The notes under the pieces: model-generated
Told to the model about the DNA's origin: nothing
The model's database searches: none
What the model saw: the letters and a program-made list of their open reading frames with translations, nothing else
Source of the DNA: Nonlabens xylanidelens
Lineage (GTDB): Bacteria > Bacteroidota > Bacteroidia > Flavobacteriales > Flavobacteriaceae
Assembly: GCF_002934445.1 (NCBI RefSeq)
Contig: NZ_PTJE01000009.1
Coordinates: 60,956-124,955, forward strand
Length of the DNA: 64,000 nucleotides
Reading direction: 5' to 3'
Translations under genes and position numbers: made by a program
In this document: one piece after another, positions 53,267-61,863 of the stretch
Position numbering within the stretch: position 1 is the stretch's first letter
How the letters are laid out: each line of letters opens with the position of its first letter

Positions 53267-54323
53267 TTCTTATCAGGAAAAGTGCCACTATGGCAAAGAA
53301 TATATTAGGAAACCATACGGCTATCCATGGATCAAAGGTACTTTTCTCTGCAATGGTACCGAATACCTTATCGAGAAAAACATAAGTCATCGCTATCACT
53401 ATACCTATAGCAAGATTAATTCCCATACCACCACGCTTTTTAACAGATGACACTGCGACTGCTATTATGGTAAAAATAAAAGCACTTACCGGTATCGAGG
53501 TACGCTTGTACTTCTCTACATAGTAAATATTCATATTTGCATTACCGCGCTTTTCTTCTAACTCTATAAATTCATTAAGCTTTGCATACTGGTAGGTTTC
53601 CGCTATATATTCTGATGGTGTGAGTTCTGCAATGTCAAAATCAAAGAGCGTGTCTTTTTTCTGCTCACGTTCTATTTTCTCTCCATTTTCAAGAATGATT
53701 CTTTTCTTATATCCACTTAAAGTGTAGGTACTGTCTTTAAACTTTATACGGTTGGCATAGATTTTATACTTCAACTCATTTTCTTCAAAATGTTCCAGTG
53801 TAAAATCAAAACCTGTCTGACTAGAAGACTGGTAATTACTTACATAAATGTAATCGTTATCATTTATTTGCCTAAAAACATTGGTCGTTTTTTTATCACC
53901 ACCACGTTTAAAGTATTTGTACTGAAACTCATTAAACCCTGCGGCAGAGTCTGGCACAAATACAGCACTAAAAATCAACGCACCCACACAGACTATACTC
54001 GCACCTATTATATAAGGACGTAAAAATCTATTAAACGAAACACCAGAACTTAAAAAGGCAATTATCTCTGTATTCATAGCCAGTTTTGATGTAAAAAACA
54101 TGGTAGAAATAAAGAGGAATAAAGGAAATAAGAAATTAGAAAAATACACAGTAAAATCTAACAGATACACAAAAACCTCACCAGCAGGAACATCCTTACT
54201 TATGATTTTACCCACCTTTTCTGCAATATGCACTGTTACCATAATAGGTAAAAACAATGCCAGTAACAGCAAGAATGCACCTAAGTACCTTTTTAATATG
54301 TATTTATCTAATATACTTAACAC
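53253..54323 (-). CDS. LptF/LptG-family permease
   Basis: 356 residues: three membrane helices at the N terminus (YLGAFLLLLALFLPIMVTVH, then two more to about residue 120), a periplasmic beta-jellyroll (NDNDYIYVSNYQSSSQTGFD) and three C-terminal helices. LptF and LptG form the membrane part of the ABC exporter that extracts lipopolysaccharide and passes it to LptC. Bacteroidota LptF and LptG genes are separate, so only one is here and I do not choose between the names. Overlaps tgt by one base and the EamA gene by 14. Confidence 0.9.
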   Translation of the reverse strand: MLSILDKYILKRYLGAFLLLLALFLPIMVTVHIAEKVGKIISKDVPAGEVFVYLLDFTVYFSNFLFPLFLFISTMFFTSKLAMNTEIIAFLSSGVSFNRFLRPYIIGASIVCVGALIFSAVFVPDSAAGFNEFQYKYFKRGGDKKTTNVFRQINDNDYIYVSNYQSSSQTGFDFTLEHFEENELKYKIYANRIKFKDSTYTLSGYKKRIILENGEKIEREQKKDTLFDFDIAELTPSEYIAETYQYAKLNEFIELEEKRGNANMNIYYVEKYKRTSIPVSAFIFTIIAVAVSSVKKRGGMGINLAIGIVIAMTYVFLDKVFGTIAEKSTFDPWIAVWFPNIFFAIVALFLIRNARR

Positions 54324-55453
54324 TAGAGTCGGTTATCTAATTGTTTTACCATTTTATCCTTCCACGTAGAGAAATCTCCAGCAAGAATATGTTTGCGCGC
54401 CTCTCTCATTAACCATAAATAGAAAGAAAGATTGTGTATGGTACAAATTTGTCTACCTAGCATTTCATTAACCGTAAATAGATGACGCACATAAGCCTTA
54501 GTATAAGCCGTATCTACCCATGCATAATTTGCAGGATCTAGTGGAGAAAAATCTTCTTCCCACTTCTTGTTCTTCATATTCATAGTACCGTGAGCCGTAA
54601 AGATCATGCCATTACGACCATTACGAGTAGGCATTACACAATCAAACATATCTACACCTAATGCTACATTTTCTAATAGATTAATAGGCGTACCTACACC
54701 CATAAGGTAACGTGGCTTCTCTTTAGGTAAAATAGCAGTAACCACTTCAGTCATGGCATACATTTCTTCAGCAGGTTCACCTACAGAGAGTCCACCTATG
54801 GCGTTACCAAATTGCTCTGTTGCTGCGATAGCCTCGGCACTTTGCTTTCTTAAATCTATATAAGTACTACCTTGTACAATAGGGAAAAGCGTTTGCTTGT
54901 GTCCATAAAGATCTGGCGTCTCGTCAAAACGAGTAATACATCTCTTCAACCACCTATGAGTCATATGCATACTACGACGTGCATAATTATAATCACATGG
55001 ATAAGGCGTACACTCATCAAAAGCCATGATAATATCTCCACCTATACTGCGCTGTATATCCATCGCACGCTCAGGAGTAAACGTATGGTAAGAACCATCG
55101 ATGTGAGACTTAAACTTTACACCTTCTTCTTTTATCTTTCTATTAGAACTTAAAGAATACACCTGGTAACCACCAGAATCAGTTAGAATAGGTCTATCCC
55201 AATTCATAAACTTGTGCAGTCCACCAGCTTTTTCTAGAATATCAGTTCCTGGGCGCAAGTACAAGTGATATGTATTACCCAAAATAATATCTGGATTAAT
55301 CTCTTGTTCTAGCTCGCGCTGGTGAACTCCTTTAACCGTACCTACCGTACCTACCGGCATGAATATAGGCGTCTCAATTTTCCCATGGTCAGTGTGGATT
55401 ACTCCAGCTCTCGCCTGACTCTTTGGATCGTTTTGTAATAAATCAAATTTCAT
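54323..55453 (-). CDS. tgt: tRNA-guanine transglycosylase
   Basis: About 376 residues from ATG 55453 (MKFDLLQNDPKSQARAG), which is the usual start. TIM barrel with the nucleophile Asp in LTDSGGYQVYSLSSNRKI (about 94-106), MAFDECTPYPCDY and GGLSVGEPAEEMYAM in the preQ1 pocket; the C-terminal zinc site lies in RQICTIHNLSFYLWLMREAR. It exchanges guanine-34 for preQ1 in tRNAs with GUN anticodons. First gene of the tgt-lpt-eamA operon, with the palindrome at 55521 68 bp upstream. Confidence 0.96.
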   Translation of the reverse strand: MKFDLLQNDPKSQARAGVIHTDHGKIETPIFMPVGTVGTVKGVHQRELEQEINPDIILGNTYHLYLRPGTDILEKAGGLHKFMNWDRPILTDSGGYQVYSLSSNRKIKEEGVKFKSHIDGSYHTFTPERAMDIQRSIGGDIIMAFDECTPYPCDYNYARRSMHMTHRWLKRCITRFDETPDLYGHKQTLFPIVQGSTYIDLRKQSAEAIAATEQFGNAIGGLSVGEPAEEMYAMTEVVTAILPKEKPRYLMGVGTPINLLENVALGVDMFDCVMPTRNGRNGMIFTAHGTMNMKNKKWEEDFSPLDPANYAWVDTAYTKAYVRHLFTVNEMLGRQICTIHNLSFYLWLMREARKHILAGDFSTWKDKMVKQLDNRL

Positions 55454-55520
55454 GAATGGCAAAGATACTATTTGTTAGTTATGAGTTAAGAATTAAGCGT
55501 TAAGAGTTTTTGATATGTTT

Positions 55521-55536
55521 CGCTTTCGCGAAAGCG
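55521..55536. repeat. 16 bp palindrome between tgt and transketolase genes
   Basis: Perfect CGCTTTCGCGAAAGCG, 68 bp upstream of tgt and 164 bp upstream of the transketolase gene, flanked by TTT and AGAA. Confidence 0.92.
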
Positions 55537-55700
55537 AGAACAACATCCAGCCCATTCCCTACCTTATAACTAGCATACTTTTTACATATTTACGTACTAT
55601 TGTTCACAAAACCTATCATATCGTTAATAACTGACCAAAGTATTAAACCATCTTATAAGTCAATAGTCTTATTTTTGAAGGATCATTTAAAAACTCCAAA

Positions 55701-56546
55701 ATGGCTGATACACAGCACTTAAAAGATTTAGTAACGCAAGTACGTCGCGATATCGTTAGACAAGTACACGCCGTAAGTAGTGGACACCCAGGTGGATCGC
55801 TAGGTTGCACAGAATTTCTAGTAACTCTATACAACGAGGTTATGGATCACGACCCATCTTTTAACATGGATGGTGTTAATGAAGACTTATTCTTCTTATC
55901 AAACGGTCACATATCTCCAGTTTTCTATAGTGTATTAGCTCGCTCAGGATATTTCCCTGTAGAAGAGTTAAGTACTTTTAGAAAATTAAACACAAGATTG
56001 CAAGGTCACCCAACTACACATGAAGGTTTACCTGGTGTACGTATAGCAAGTGGCTCTTTAGGTCAAGGAATGAGTGTTGCTATAGGTGCAGCTGCTGTAA
56101 AGAAATTAAACGGTGACACAAAAACTGTCTTTACTTTACACGGTGATGGTGAATTACAAGAAGGTCAGATCTGGGAAGCTGCTATGTATGCTGCGGCAAA
56201 CGATGTAGACAATCTTATTTCTACTATAGACGTTAATGGACAGCAAATAGACGGTAGCACAGACCAAGTACTGGCACTAGGCGATCTAAGAGATAAATTT
56301 GAAGCCTTTGGCTGGAAAGTAGTGACGGTTACAAAAGGTAACGATGTAGACGCTGTTCTTGCAGGTATAAAAGAAGCTCTTACTCTTACAGGTAAAAAGC
56401 AACCTATATGTATTTTATTACACACTGAAATGGGTAATGGAATAGACTTTATGATGGGATCTCATGCATGGCATGGAATTGCTCCTAATGACGAGCAACT
56501 TGCTGAGGCATTAAGACAGAATCCAGAAACCTTAGGCGACTATTAA
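55701..56546 (+). CDS. tktA: Transketolase, N-terminal subunit
   Basis: 281 residues covering the thiamine-diphosphate pyrophosphate-binding domain only: GHPGGSLGCTEFLVTLYNEV, ASGSLGQGMSVAIGAAAVKK and GDGELQEGQIWEAAMYAAAN (GDG...N Mg/ThDP motif). The pyrimidine and C domains are in the next gene, so the enzyme is a split transketolase as in many Bacteroidota and archaea. Moves two-carbon units in the pentose phosphate pathway. Start 33 bp before the C-subunit gene. Confidence 0.95.
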   Translation: MADTQHLKDLVTQVRRDIVRQVHAVSSGHPGGSLGCTEFLVTLYNEVMDHDPSFNMDGVNEDLFFLSNGHISPVFYSVLARSGYFPVEELSTFRKLNTRLQGHPTTHEGLPGVRIASGSLGQGMSVAIGAAAVKKLNGDTKTVFTLHGDGELQEGQIWEAAMYAAANDVDNLISTIDVNGQQIDGSTDQVLALGDLRDKFEAFGWKVVTVTKGNDVDAVLAGIKEALTLTGKKQPICILLHTEMGNGIDFMMGSHAWHGIAPNDEQLAEALRQNPETLGDY

Positions 56547-56579
56547 TTTAAAAGAGCATCTGCCCGGCAGATTTTAGAT

Positions 56580-57533
56580 ATGAAAATTTACGAAAACACA
56601 GGAAGTAAAGACACGAGATCCGGATTTGGAGATGGACTTACTGAACTAGGACAAAAAAACGAAAACGTAGTAGCACTTTGTGCAGACCTTACTGGATCGC
56701 TTAAAATGAATGCTTTTGCAAATAATCATCCAGAGCGTTTTTTCCAAGTAGGTATTGCTGAAGCTAACATGATGGGAATGGCAGCTGGTATGACTATAGG
56801 TGGTAAAATACCTTTTACTGGTACGTTTGCAAACTTTTCTACTGGTCGTGTATATGACCAGATCAGACAAAGTATCGCTTACTCTGACAAGAATGTAAAA
56901 ATATGTGCTTCTCACTCTGGATTAACTCTAGGTGAAGATGGTGCAACACACCAGATTCTTGAAGACATAGGATTGATGAAAATGCTACCAGGCATGACAG
57001 TAATCAATACTTGTGATTATAACCAAACTAAAGCGGCAACTCTAGCTATCGCTGACCACCACGGACCTGTTTATTTAAGATTCGGTCGTCCTAAGGTAGC
57101 AAACTTTACTCCAGAAAACGGAGAGTTTAAAATAGGAAAAGCCGTTTTACTACAAGAAGGAACTGATGTAACTATTATCGCTACTGGACACTTAGTTTGG
57201 GAAGCGCTAGAAGCTACAAAAGCTCTTAATGAAAAAGGAATAAGCGCAGAGGTAATTAACATTCACACGATAAAACCTCTGGACGAAGAAGCTATAATCA
57301 AATCTGCTAAGAAAACAGGTTGCGTAGTGACTGCTGAAGAACACAATTTCTTAGGCGGTCTAGGTGAAAGTGTTGCGAGAACTTTATCTCTTAACCATCC
57401 TACTCCACAAGAATTTGTCGCGACTAACGATACCTTCGGTGAAAGTGGAACACCAGCACAATTACTAGAAAAATATGGCTTAAATGCTGAAAATATCGCT
57501 CTTAAAGCTGAAGCGGTAATTAAAAGAAAGTAA
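56580..57533 (+). CDS. Transketolase, C-terminal subunit
   Basis: 317 residues holding the pyrimidine-binding and C-terminal domains: FFQVGIAEANMMGMAAGMTI with the activating Glu, HSGLTLGEDGATHQILEDIG and the closing domain LQEGTDVTIIATGHLVWEAL. It assembles with the preceding subunit into the complete ThDP enzyme. A strong terminator follows 20 bp after the stop. Confidence 0.95.
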   Translation: MKIYENTGSKDTRSGFGDGLTELGQKNENVVALCADLTGSLKMNAFANNHPERFFQVGIAEANMMGMAAGMTIGGKIPFTGTFANFSTGRVYDQIRQSIAYSDKNVKICASHSGLTLGEDGATHQILEDIGLMKMLPGMTVINTCDYNQTKAATLAIADHHGPVYLRFGRPKVANFTPENGEFKIGKAVLLQEGTDVTIIATGHLVWEALEATKALNEKGISAEVINIHTIKPLDEEAIIKSAKKTGCVVTAEEHNFLGGLGESVARTLSLNHPTPQEFVATNDTFGESGTPAQLLEKYGLNAENIALKAEAVIKRK

Positions 57534-57553
57534 TTTACTCACACTCATAAATC

Positions 57554-57590
57554 AAAAGAGTCTTTAATAACATATTAAAGACTCTTTTTT
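57554..57590 (+). terminator. Terminator after the transketolase genes
   Basis: AAAAGAGTCTTTAAT 57554-57568 pairs with ATTAAAGACTCTTTT 57574-57588 around AACAT; followed by T, and also usable by the convergent gene at 57603. Confidence 0.93.
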
Positions 57591-57602
57591 ATTTAGCCTA
57601 TT

Positions 57603-58241
57603 TTAAAAACGATAGGCTATTTTTGGAACTATAGAAAAAGAATTTAAATTTCTAGTAACAGCTCTCTCCATCTTAAATGGTGTGTATTGAACGTCCATAG
57701 AAAATTGCACCATAGAACTATCATTAAAGGTATGGTCCCAAGATAGACCAGGTGCTATCAATACAGAATTGATACTATCATAATCTAGCGCTTGCGTTCC
57801 TGCAGTTTCTAGCGGATCCACAAATATAGAAGCTATCCCTAGAGCAATACCCAAACCTAGCTTATCATTAGATTTTTGATAGATATACTTATTAAACTTT
57901 ATATATCCGTTTATAACAGATGTAGCCTCTACCTCAAAATCCTCTATTCCATCTGTTATTAGAAAAAACTCTTTTTGCTGTGGTACAGCCAGCTGTATTC
58001 CTAATTCAAAAGATCTATTTCTTTTTGAATCTAGCACAACGTAAGCCAATTCAAACAGAGGTGAATTATCAATAAATTGAGATAACTCTCCATTGGGCAA
58101 CCAATAACCTACACCTATTTTCAAAAACGAGTTTTCTAAAGAAGATTCGAGAGCATCAACCTCATCATAGTCATAATAATCTTGAGCAGATAAGGAACAT
58201 GCAGCTAGTATAGCTATCGTAGTAATAAGAAATGCTTTCAT
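57603..58241 (-). CDS. Outer-membrane beta-barrel protein, hypothetical
   Basis: 212 residues with a signal peptide (MKAFLITTIAILAACSLSAQ). The mature protein alternates hydrophobic and polar residues in strands (FLKIGVGYWLPNGELSQFID, FELGIQLAVPQQKEF) and ends IVPKIAYRF with a terminal Phe, as in outer-membrane barrels of about 8-10 strands. Role unknown. Separate transcription unit on the minus strand. Confidence 0.75.
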   Translation of the reverse strand: MKAFLITTIAILAACSLSAQDYYDYDEVDALESSLENSFLKIGVGYWLPNGELSQFIDNSPLFELAYVVLDSKRNRSFELGIQLAVPQQKEFFLITDGIEDFEVEATSVINGYIKFNKYIYQKSNDKLGLGIALGIASIFVDPLETAGTQALDYDSINSVLIAPGLSWDHTFNDSSMVQFSMDVQYTPFKMERAVTRNLNSFSIVPKIAYRF

Positions 58242-58350
58242 AAGTTGTAATTTTATAATTCAAACTTATAGCGATAATCACATTTAAATTTGCAATAAAT
58301 CAAACCTAAAGAAATATCATTTGCGAAAATCACAACTGAATTGACATAAA

Positions 58351-58384
58351 AAAAGGAGCTTCATGTAGAATGAAGCTCCTTTTT
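58351..58384 (-). terminator. Hairpin terminator of the FKBP lipoprotein gene
   Basis: AAAAGGAGCTTCAT 58351-58364 pairs with ATGAAGCTCCTTTT 58370-58383 around GTAGA. It lies 27 bp past the stop of the minus-strand gene at 58411 and has A/T runs on both sides. Confidence 0.92.
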
Positions 58385-58410
58385 ATAAAGTCTTTTATGA
58401 GAAGTATTCT

Positions 58411-59592
58411 CTATGAATCTGCATCTAGATAATCAGGGATACCATCACCATCAGAATCTAAAGCGTCATCTGGATTTCCATTACCATTAGGATCTGCATT
58501 TTCTAAAGCTGTAGGTATTCCATCACCATCATCGTCATCATCTAGATAATCTGGGATACCGTCTCCATCTGTATCTAGTGCATCGCTAGGATTACCATTA
58601 CCATTAGGATCTGGACCTTCAAATCTATTCTGGATACCATCACCATCGATATCGATATTTACCTCATTAGAGTCTAAATAACCAGGTATTCCATCGCCAT
58701 CAAGATCTTCAGCATCGCTAGGATCACCATCACCATTAGGATCTGGGTTCTCAAAAATAGTAGGCACTCCATCTCCATCATCATCTGCATCTAGATAGTT
58801 AAAACCACCTATTAAATCTTCATCAGTATTATCTCTATCGTCAGGAGATTGTAAATCTAAATCACCATCCAGATCTTCAAATCTTGAAAGAATACCATCA
58901 CCATCATGATCAGACAAATTAACTTTTCTTAATTGGTAAGTAAAAATAATAGGAGAATAAGCAGGTATACCTGTAAGAGACGTACTAAAATAAGCCAATC
59001 CAGAAGGCATAAAAACTGCTCCTACTCCAGAGTCTGTAAAAGAAAAAGTACCATCAGCATTTGCTGTTATGGCAGTTGCCTCATTCAATTCTGACACACC
59101 AGCAGCAAATCCATCTACCACACCACCAAAGACACTTGCTCCAGGTAAATCAAACCATATAGAATTAGTAGATCCATCAAACACACTGTTATCCAATAAC
59201 AACCCTTCATAAGAAACCAGCGTACTGTCTGCAAACGTAGGACTCAAAGCACCACCACCCTGACGTACGTTTAATGTAAAGTAAGTATAATCTATACCAT
59301 CTCTAGTTAAAACCCTAGAGTTAACCTGGCTTGCAAGTGGCGTTTTACCAGCATTTACATCTGCTATAGTGTCAAATACTATATTAAAATCTGCACCTGC
59401 AGGGTTAGTTGCAAATTCTTCATAGTTATAAAAATGAGTATTTAAATACTCCTGCAATTCTGCAAGATCTTCTGTATACACCTCATTCCTATCTCTTATT
59501 ACAACATCGTTATCATCGTCAGACCCACAAGAGACCAACACCATTCCTATTGCAAGAAAGGATAATAAATACTTAATTTTTTTCATCATCAA
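58411..59592 (-). CDS. FKBP-type prolyl isomerase lipoprotein with TSP3 repeats
   Basis: 393 residues with a lipobox (LVSCGSDD; start at the third ATG, MKKIKYLLSF, also possible). Residues about 95-225 form an FKBP-type peptidyl-prolyl isomerase domain (DSTLVSYEGLLLDNSVFDGS, IPAYSPIIFTYQLRKV). From about 228 to the end are thrombospondin type-3-like Ca-binding repeats with DxDGDGxxD (DGDGIPDYLDDDDDGDGIPT). Surface or periplasmic folding factor in the outer envelope; the calcium repeats are a variable extension. Highly repetitive DNA at 58420-58900 encodes them. Confidence 0.85.
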   Translation of the reverse strand: MMMKKIKYLLSFLAIGMVLVSCGSDDDNDVVIRDRNEVYTEDLAELQEYLNTHFYNYEEFATNPAGADFNIVFDTIADVNAGKTPLASQVNSRVLTRDGIDYTYFTLNVRQGGGALSPTFADSTLVSYEGLLLDNSVFDGSTNSIWFDLPGASVFGGVVDGFAAGVSELNEATAITANADGTFSFTDSGVGAVFMPSGLAYFSTSLTGIPAYSPIIFTYQLRKVNLSDHDGDGILSRFEDLDGDLDLQSPDDRDNTDEDLIGGFNYLDADDDGDGVPTIFENPDPNGDGDPSDAEDLDGDGIPGYLDSNEVNIDIDGDGIQNRFEGPDPNGNGNPSDALDTDGDGIPDYLDDDDDGDGIPTALENADPNGNGNPDDALDSDGDGIPDYLDADS

Positions 59593-59667
59593 TTTTTAAA
59601 GCGATCAAAGATAGTATTTTCAACTATTTTTGTAGTGATGTGATAACGTTTAATAACAAAGCTTCTT

Positions 59668-60045
59668 ATGCGAGTAGACAAATATTTATGGAGTGTACGA
59701 TACTATAAGACCAGAAGTAAAGCGACAGATGCCGCAAAAAAAGGTCGTATTAGAGTAAATGACTCTATTGTAAAACCTGCTAGAGATGTATATCCTGGCG
59801 ACATTATTCAATTGCGTAAAGATCAAATAGAATATAAGGTAGAAGTACTAGATCTACCAGACGGCCGTGTGGGTAACAAGATTGTTAGCCTATATAGACT
59901 AGATCGTACGCCTCAAGAAAATTTTGATGCAAAGAAACTTATAGCCTTAAATCAGGATTACTACAGGATTAAAGGAGAAGGACGACCTACTAAAAAAGAT
60001 CGTAGAGATCTTACTAATGTCTTGAACCAAGAGGAAGAAGAATGA
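59668..60045 (+). CDS. S4-domain RNA-binding protein (Hsp15-like)
   Basis: 125 residues with an N-terminal S4 domain, MRVDKYLWSVRYYKTRSKAT then KKGRIRVNDSIVKPARDVYP, close to Hsp15, which rescues stalled 50S subunits carrying peptidyl-tRNA. Basic C terminus. Its stop overlaps the methyltransferase start (ATGA), so it heads a three-gene operon. Confidence 0.9.
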   Translation: MRVDKYLWSVRYYKTRSKATDAAKKGRIRVNDSIVKPARDVYPGDIIQLRKDQIEYKVEVLDLPDGRVGNKIVSLYRLDRTPQENFDAKKLIALNQDYYRIKGEGRPTKKDRRDLTNVLNQEEEE

Positions 60046-60623
60046 AGCACGGTAAAATTTATTGGGAAAACAGATATAAGAACAACTCTACCGGTTGGGA
60101 TCTAGGCCATCCATCTTTACCGCTTACCCATATTATAGATAATTTGCGTGACAAGAACAGTAAAATACTAATTCCTGGAGCTGGCAATTCTTATGAAGCG
60201 ATTTATTTAATAGAATCAGGTTTTAAAAATGTTACCGTACTCGATATTGCTAGCCAGCCTTTAGAGTCGCTTAAAAAGAAGTTTTTACTTAATGATAACC
60301 TTAAAACGGTACAAGATGATTTCTTTCAACACACTGGGAAGTATGATCTAATATTAGAACAAACGTTCTTTTGTGCTTTGGAAACTCGCTTTCGCGAAAG
60401 CTATATAAAAAAATGTCATGATCTATTAAATGAGAATGGTCATGTAAAAGGTGTTCTATTTGATTTTGACTCTCAAAGAACGGAACCGCCATACACAGGA
60501 AATAAAGAAGAATATATCAAGTTGTTTGAGAAAAAATTTGATATCATTGAAATGAATAGATGCCAGACATCTGAAAATTCTAGAAAAGGAAAGGAACTCC
60601 TAATAAATATGAAAAAGAAATGA
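60042..60623 (+). CDS. Thiopurine methyltransferase-like SAM enzyme
   Basis: 193 residues, class I methyltransferase of the TPMT type: WENRYKNNSTGWDLGHPSLP at the N terminus, SAM-site ILIPGAGNSYEAIYLIESG and DLILEQTFFCALETR. Bacterial TPMT-like enzymes act on thiols, tellurite or selenite; substrate here unknown. A one-mismatch copy of the 16 bp palindrome (60387-60402) is embedded in frame, giving RFRES at residues 116-120, just after the CALE motif. Overlaps both neighbours by 4 bp. Confidence 0.85.
   Translation: MKHGKIYWENRYKNNSTGWDLGHPSLPLTHIIDNLRDKNSKILIPGAGNSYEAIYLIESGFKNVTVLDIASQPLESLKKKFLLNDNLKTVQDDFFQHTGKYDLILEQTFFCALETRFRESYIKKCHDLLNENGHVKGVLFDFDSQRTEPPYTGNKEEYIKLFEKKFDIIEMNRCQTSENSRKGKELLINMKKK
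60387..60402. repeat. 16 bp palindrome variant inside the methyltransferase gene
   Basis: CGCTTTCGCGAAAGCT, last base changed, in frame and read as RFRES. Confidence 0.85.
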
Positions 60624-61117
60624 TTAAAAATGAAATTCTAGACCATAATCAGGTACAACATAAAATAAGAAGAATTGCTTATCAAATAGCCGAAGTATAT
60701 TTAAACCACGACCGCATCATACTAGCAGGAATAGTGGGCGGCGGTTATACATTTGCAAAAGAGCTTAAAAAGGCTCTATCTAAAATAATAGACACAGAAA
60801 TTATTTTGTGCAAAGTAACCATAGATAAGACCAACCCACTTGCAGCTATTCAAACCAGTATACCTACTAGTGACTACGAGAACAAAGGAGTAATTATTTG
60901 TGATGACGTCCTGAATAGTGGTACTACCTTAATATATGCGGTAAAGCACTTCTTAAATGTACCACTAGATCGTTTAAAAACAGCTGTATTAGTAAATAGA
61001 AACCACAAAAAGTACCCAGTAAAAGCAGATTTTAAAGGCCTCTCTCTTTCTACTACTATAGAAGAACATATAGAGGTACAATTAGAAAAGAAGCCCTTTA
61101 GTGTGATGCTAGAATAA
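60620..61117 (+). CDS. Phosphoribosyltransferase (PyrR-like)
   Basis: 165 residues: PRTase fold with the PRPP motif GVIICDDVLNSGTTLIYAV (about 92-110) and the N-terminal LAGIVGGGYTFAKELK. The overall length and pattern resemble PyrR/uracil PRTase-like proteins. Overlaps the methyltransferase by 4 bp and the convergent aroK gene by 9 bp. Either nucleotide salvage or regulation; PyrR-type attenuation cannot be judged from here. Confidence 0.85.
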   Translation: MIKNEILDHNQVQHKIRRIAYQIAEVYLNHDRIILAGIVGGGYTFAKELKKALSKIIDTEIILCKVTIDKTNPLAAIQTSIPTSDYENKGVIICDDVLNSGTTLIYAVKHFLNVPLDRLKTAVLVNRNHKKYPVKADFKGLSLSTTIEEHIEVQLEKKPFSVMLE

Positions 61118-61636
61118 ACTAGCCGCTATTTGCTGTGCAACTTCACTTGCAGTTTCTTCATCTACTTTTATTTTTAAACTGGCCTGATTATAAAATGGTC
61201 TACGTTCAAATAAATGCTTTCCTATAAATTCTAACATCTCTTCTTCAGAATTCACATTCTGTAGAAGAGGTCTTTGGTCTTTCTCTTTCATCAACCTATC
61301 AGATAATATAGGTATAGGAATATCTAAATAAACCGTCTTTACATCTTCTAGATTATTTAGAAAATTCATAGAATCAAAATAACATGGTGTACCACCACCT
61401 AATGATAAAACCATGTTTTTATCTAAACTCATCAATTTTTCTAAAACTTCTTTTTCCTTCTTTCTGAAGTAAATTGCACCTTTCGTCTGAAAAATTTCAG
61501 AAACTTTAATTTTTTCTTCTTTTTCTATTTCAAAATCTAAATCTAAGAAATCAAAAGAGATATCGCTTGCAAGATACTGACCTACAGTAGATTTGCCCGA
61601 CCCCATATATCCTAATAAGATTATTTTAAACGCCAT
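61109..61636 (-). CDS. aroK: Shikimate kinase
   Basis: 175 residues. P-loop GYMGSGKSTVG at 9-19, DLDFEIEKEEKIKVSEIFQT with the shikimate-binding Asp, GGGTPCYFDSMNF (Walker-B-like GGG) and RRPFYN lid. Phosphorylates shikimate for aromatic amino acid synthesis. Convergent with, and overlapping by 9 bp, the phosphoribosyltransferase gene. Confidence 0.95.
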   Translation of the reverse strand: MAFKIILLGYMGSGKSTVGQYLASDISFDFLDLDFEIEKEEKIKVSEIFQTKGAIYFRKKEKEVLEKLMSLDKNMVLSLGGGTPCYFDSMNFLNNLEDVKTVYLDIPIPILSDRLMKEKDQRPLLQNVNSEEEMLEFIGKHLFERRPFYNQASLKIKVDEETASEVAQQIAASLF

Positions 61637-61695
61637 TTTTTATATTTTTCTAATTAAAAATAAGATTTTTTAAAAATAATCTAAAAAAAATTAGG

Positions 61696-61723
61696 TTGGA
61701 AGAAATAAAAAGCGGTATATTTG
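61696..61723 (+). promoter_or_regulatory. Promoter of the tRNA-Lys/tRNA-Leu pair
   Basis: TTGG at 61696-61699 as -33 element, 16 bp spacer, TATATTTG at 61716-61723 as -7 element; continues CAGCCGCTAACAC, matching the tRNA-Ser and tRNA-Arg promoters. tRNA-Lys starts 16 bp after it. Confidence 0.78.
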
Positions 61724-61739
61724 CAGCCGCTAACACGAA

Positions 61740-61812
61740 GATCTGGTAGCTCAGTTGGCAGAGCATCTCCCTTTTAAGGAGAGGGTCCTGGGTTCGAGCC
61801 CCAGCCAGATCA
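61740..61812 (+). tRNA. tRNA-Lys (TTT)
   Basis: 73 nt with acceptor GATCTGG/CCAGATC, discriminator A, anticodon stem TCTCC/GGAGA around loop CTTTTAA giving TTT. Canonical T loop TTCGAGC. No encoded CCA. Confidence 0.97.
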
Positions 61813-61830
61813 CAACAATTGTTAACGAGA

Positions 61831-61860
61831 AAGTCCTTAATTTATTAAGGACTTTTTTTA
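61831..61860 (+). terminator. Terminator after tRNA-Lys
   Basis: AAGTCCTTAA 61831-61840 pairs with TTAAGGACTT 61845-61854 around TTTA, followed by T. Since tRNA-Leu follows within 10 bp without its own clear promoter, this may be a partial terminator or a processing structure. Confidence 0.8.
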
Positions 61861-61863
61861 TTT

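Noticed and set aside
58420..58900. Repeated units as a CRISPR or tandem satellite
   Set aside because: The units are in frame and encode DxDGDG calcium-binding repeats of the FKBP lipoprotein.
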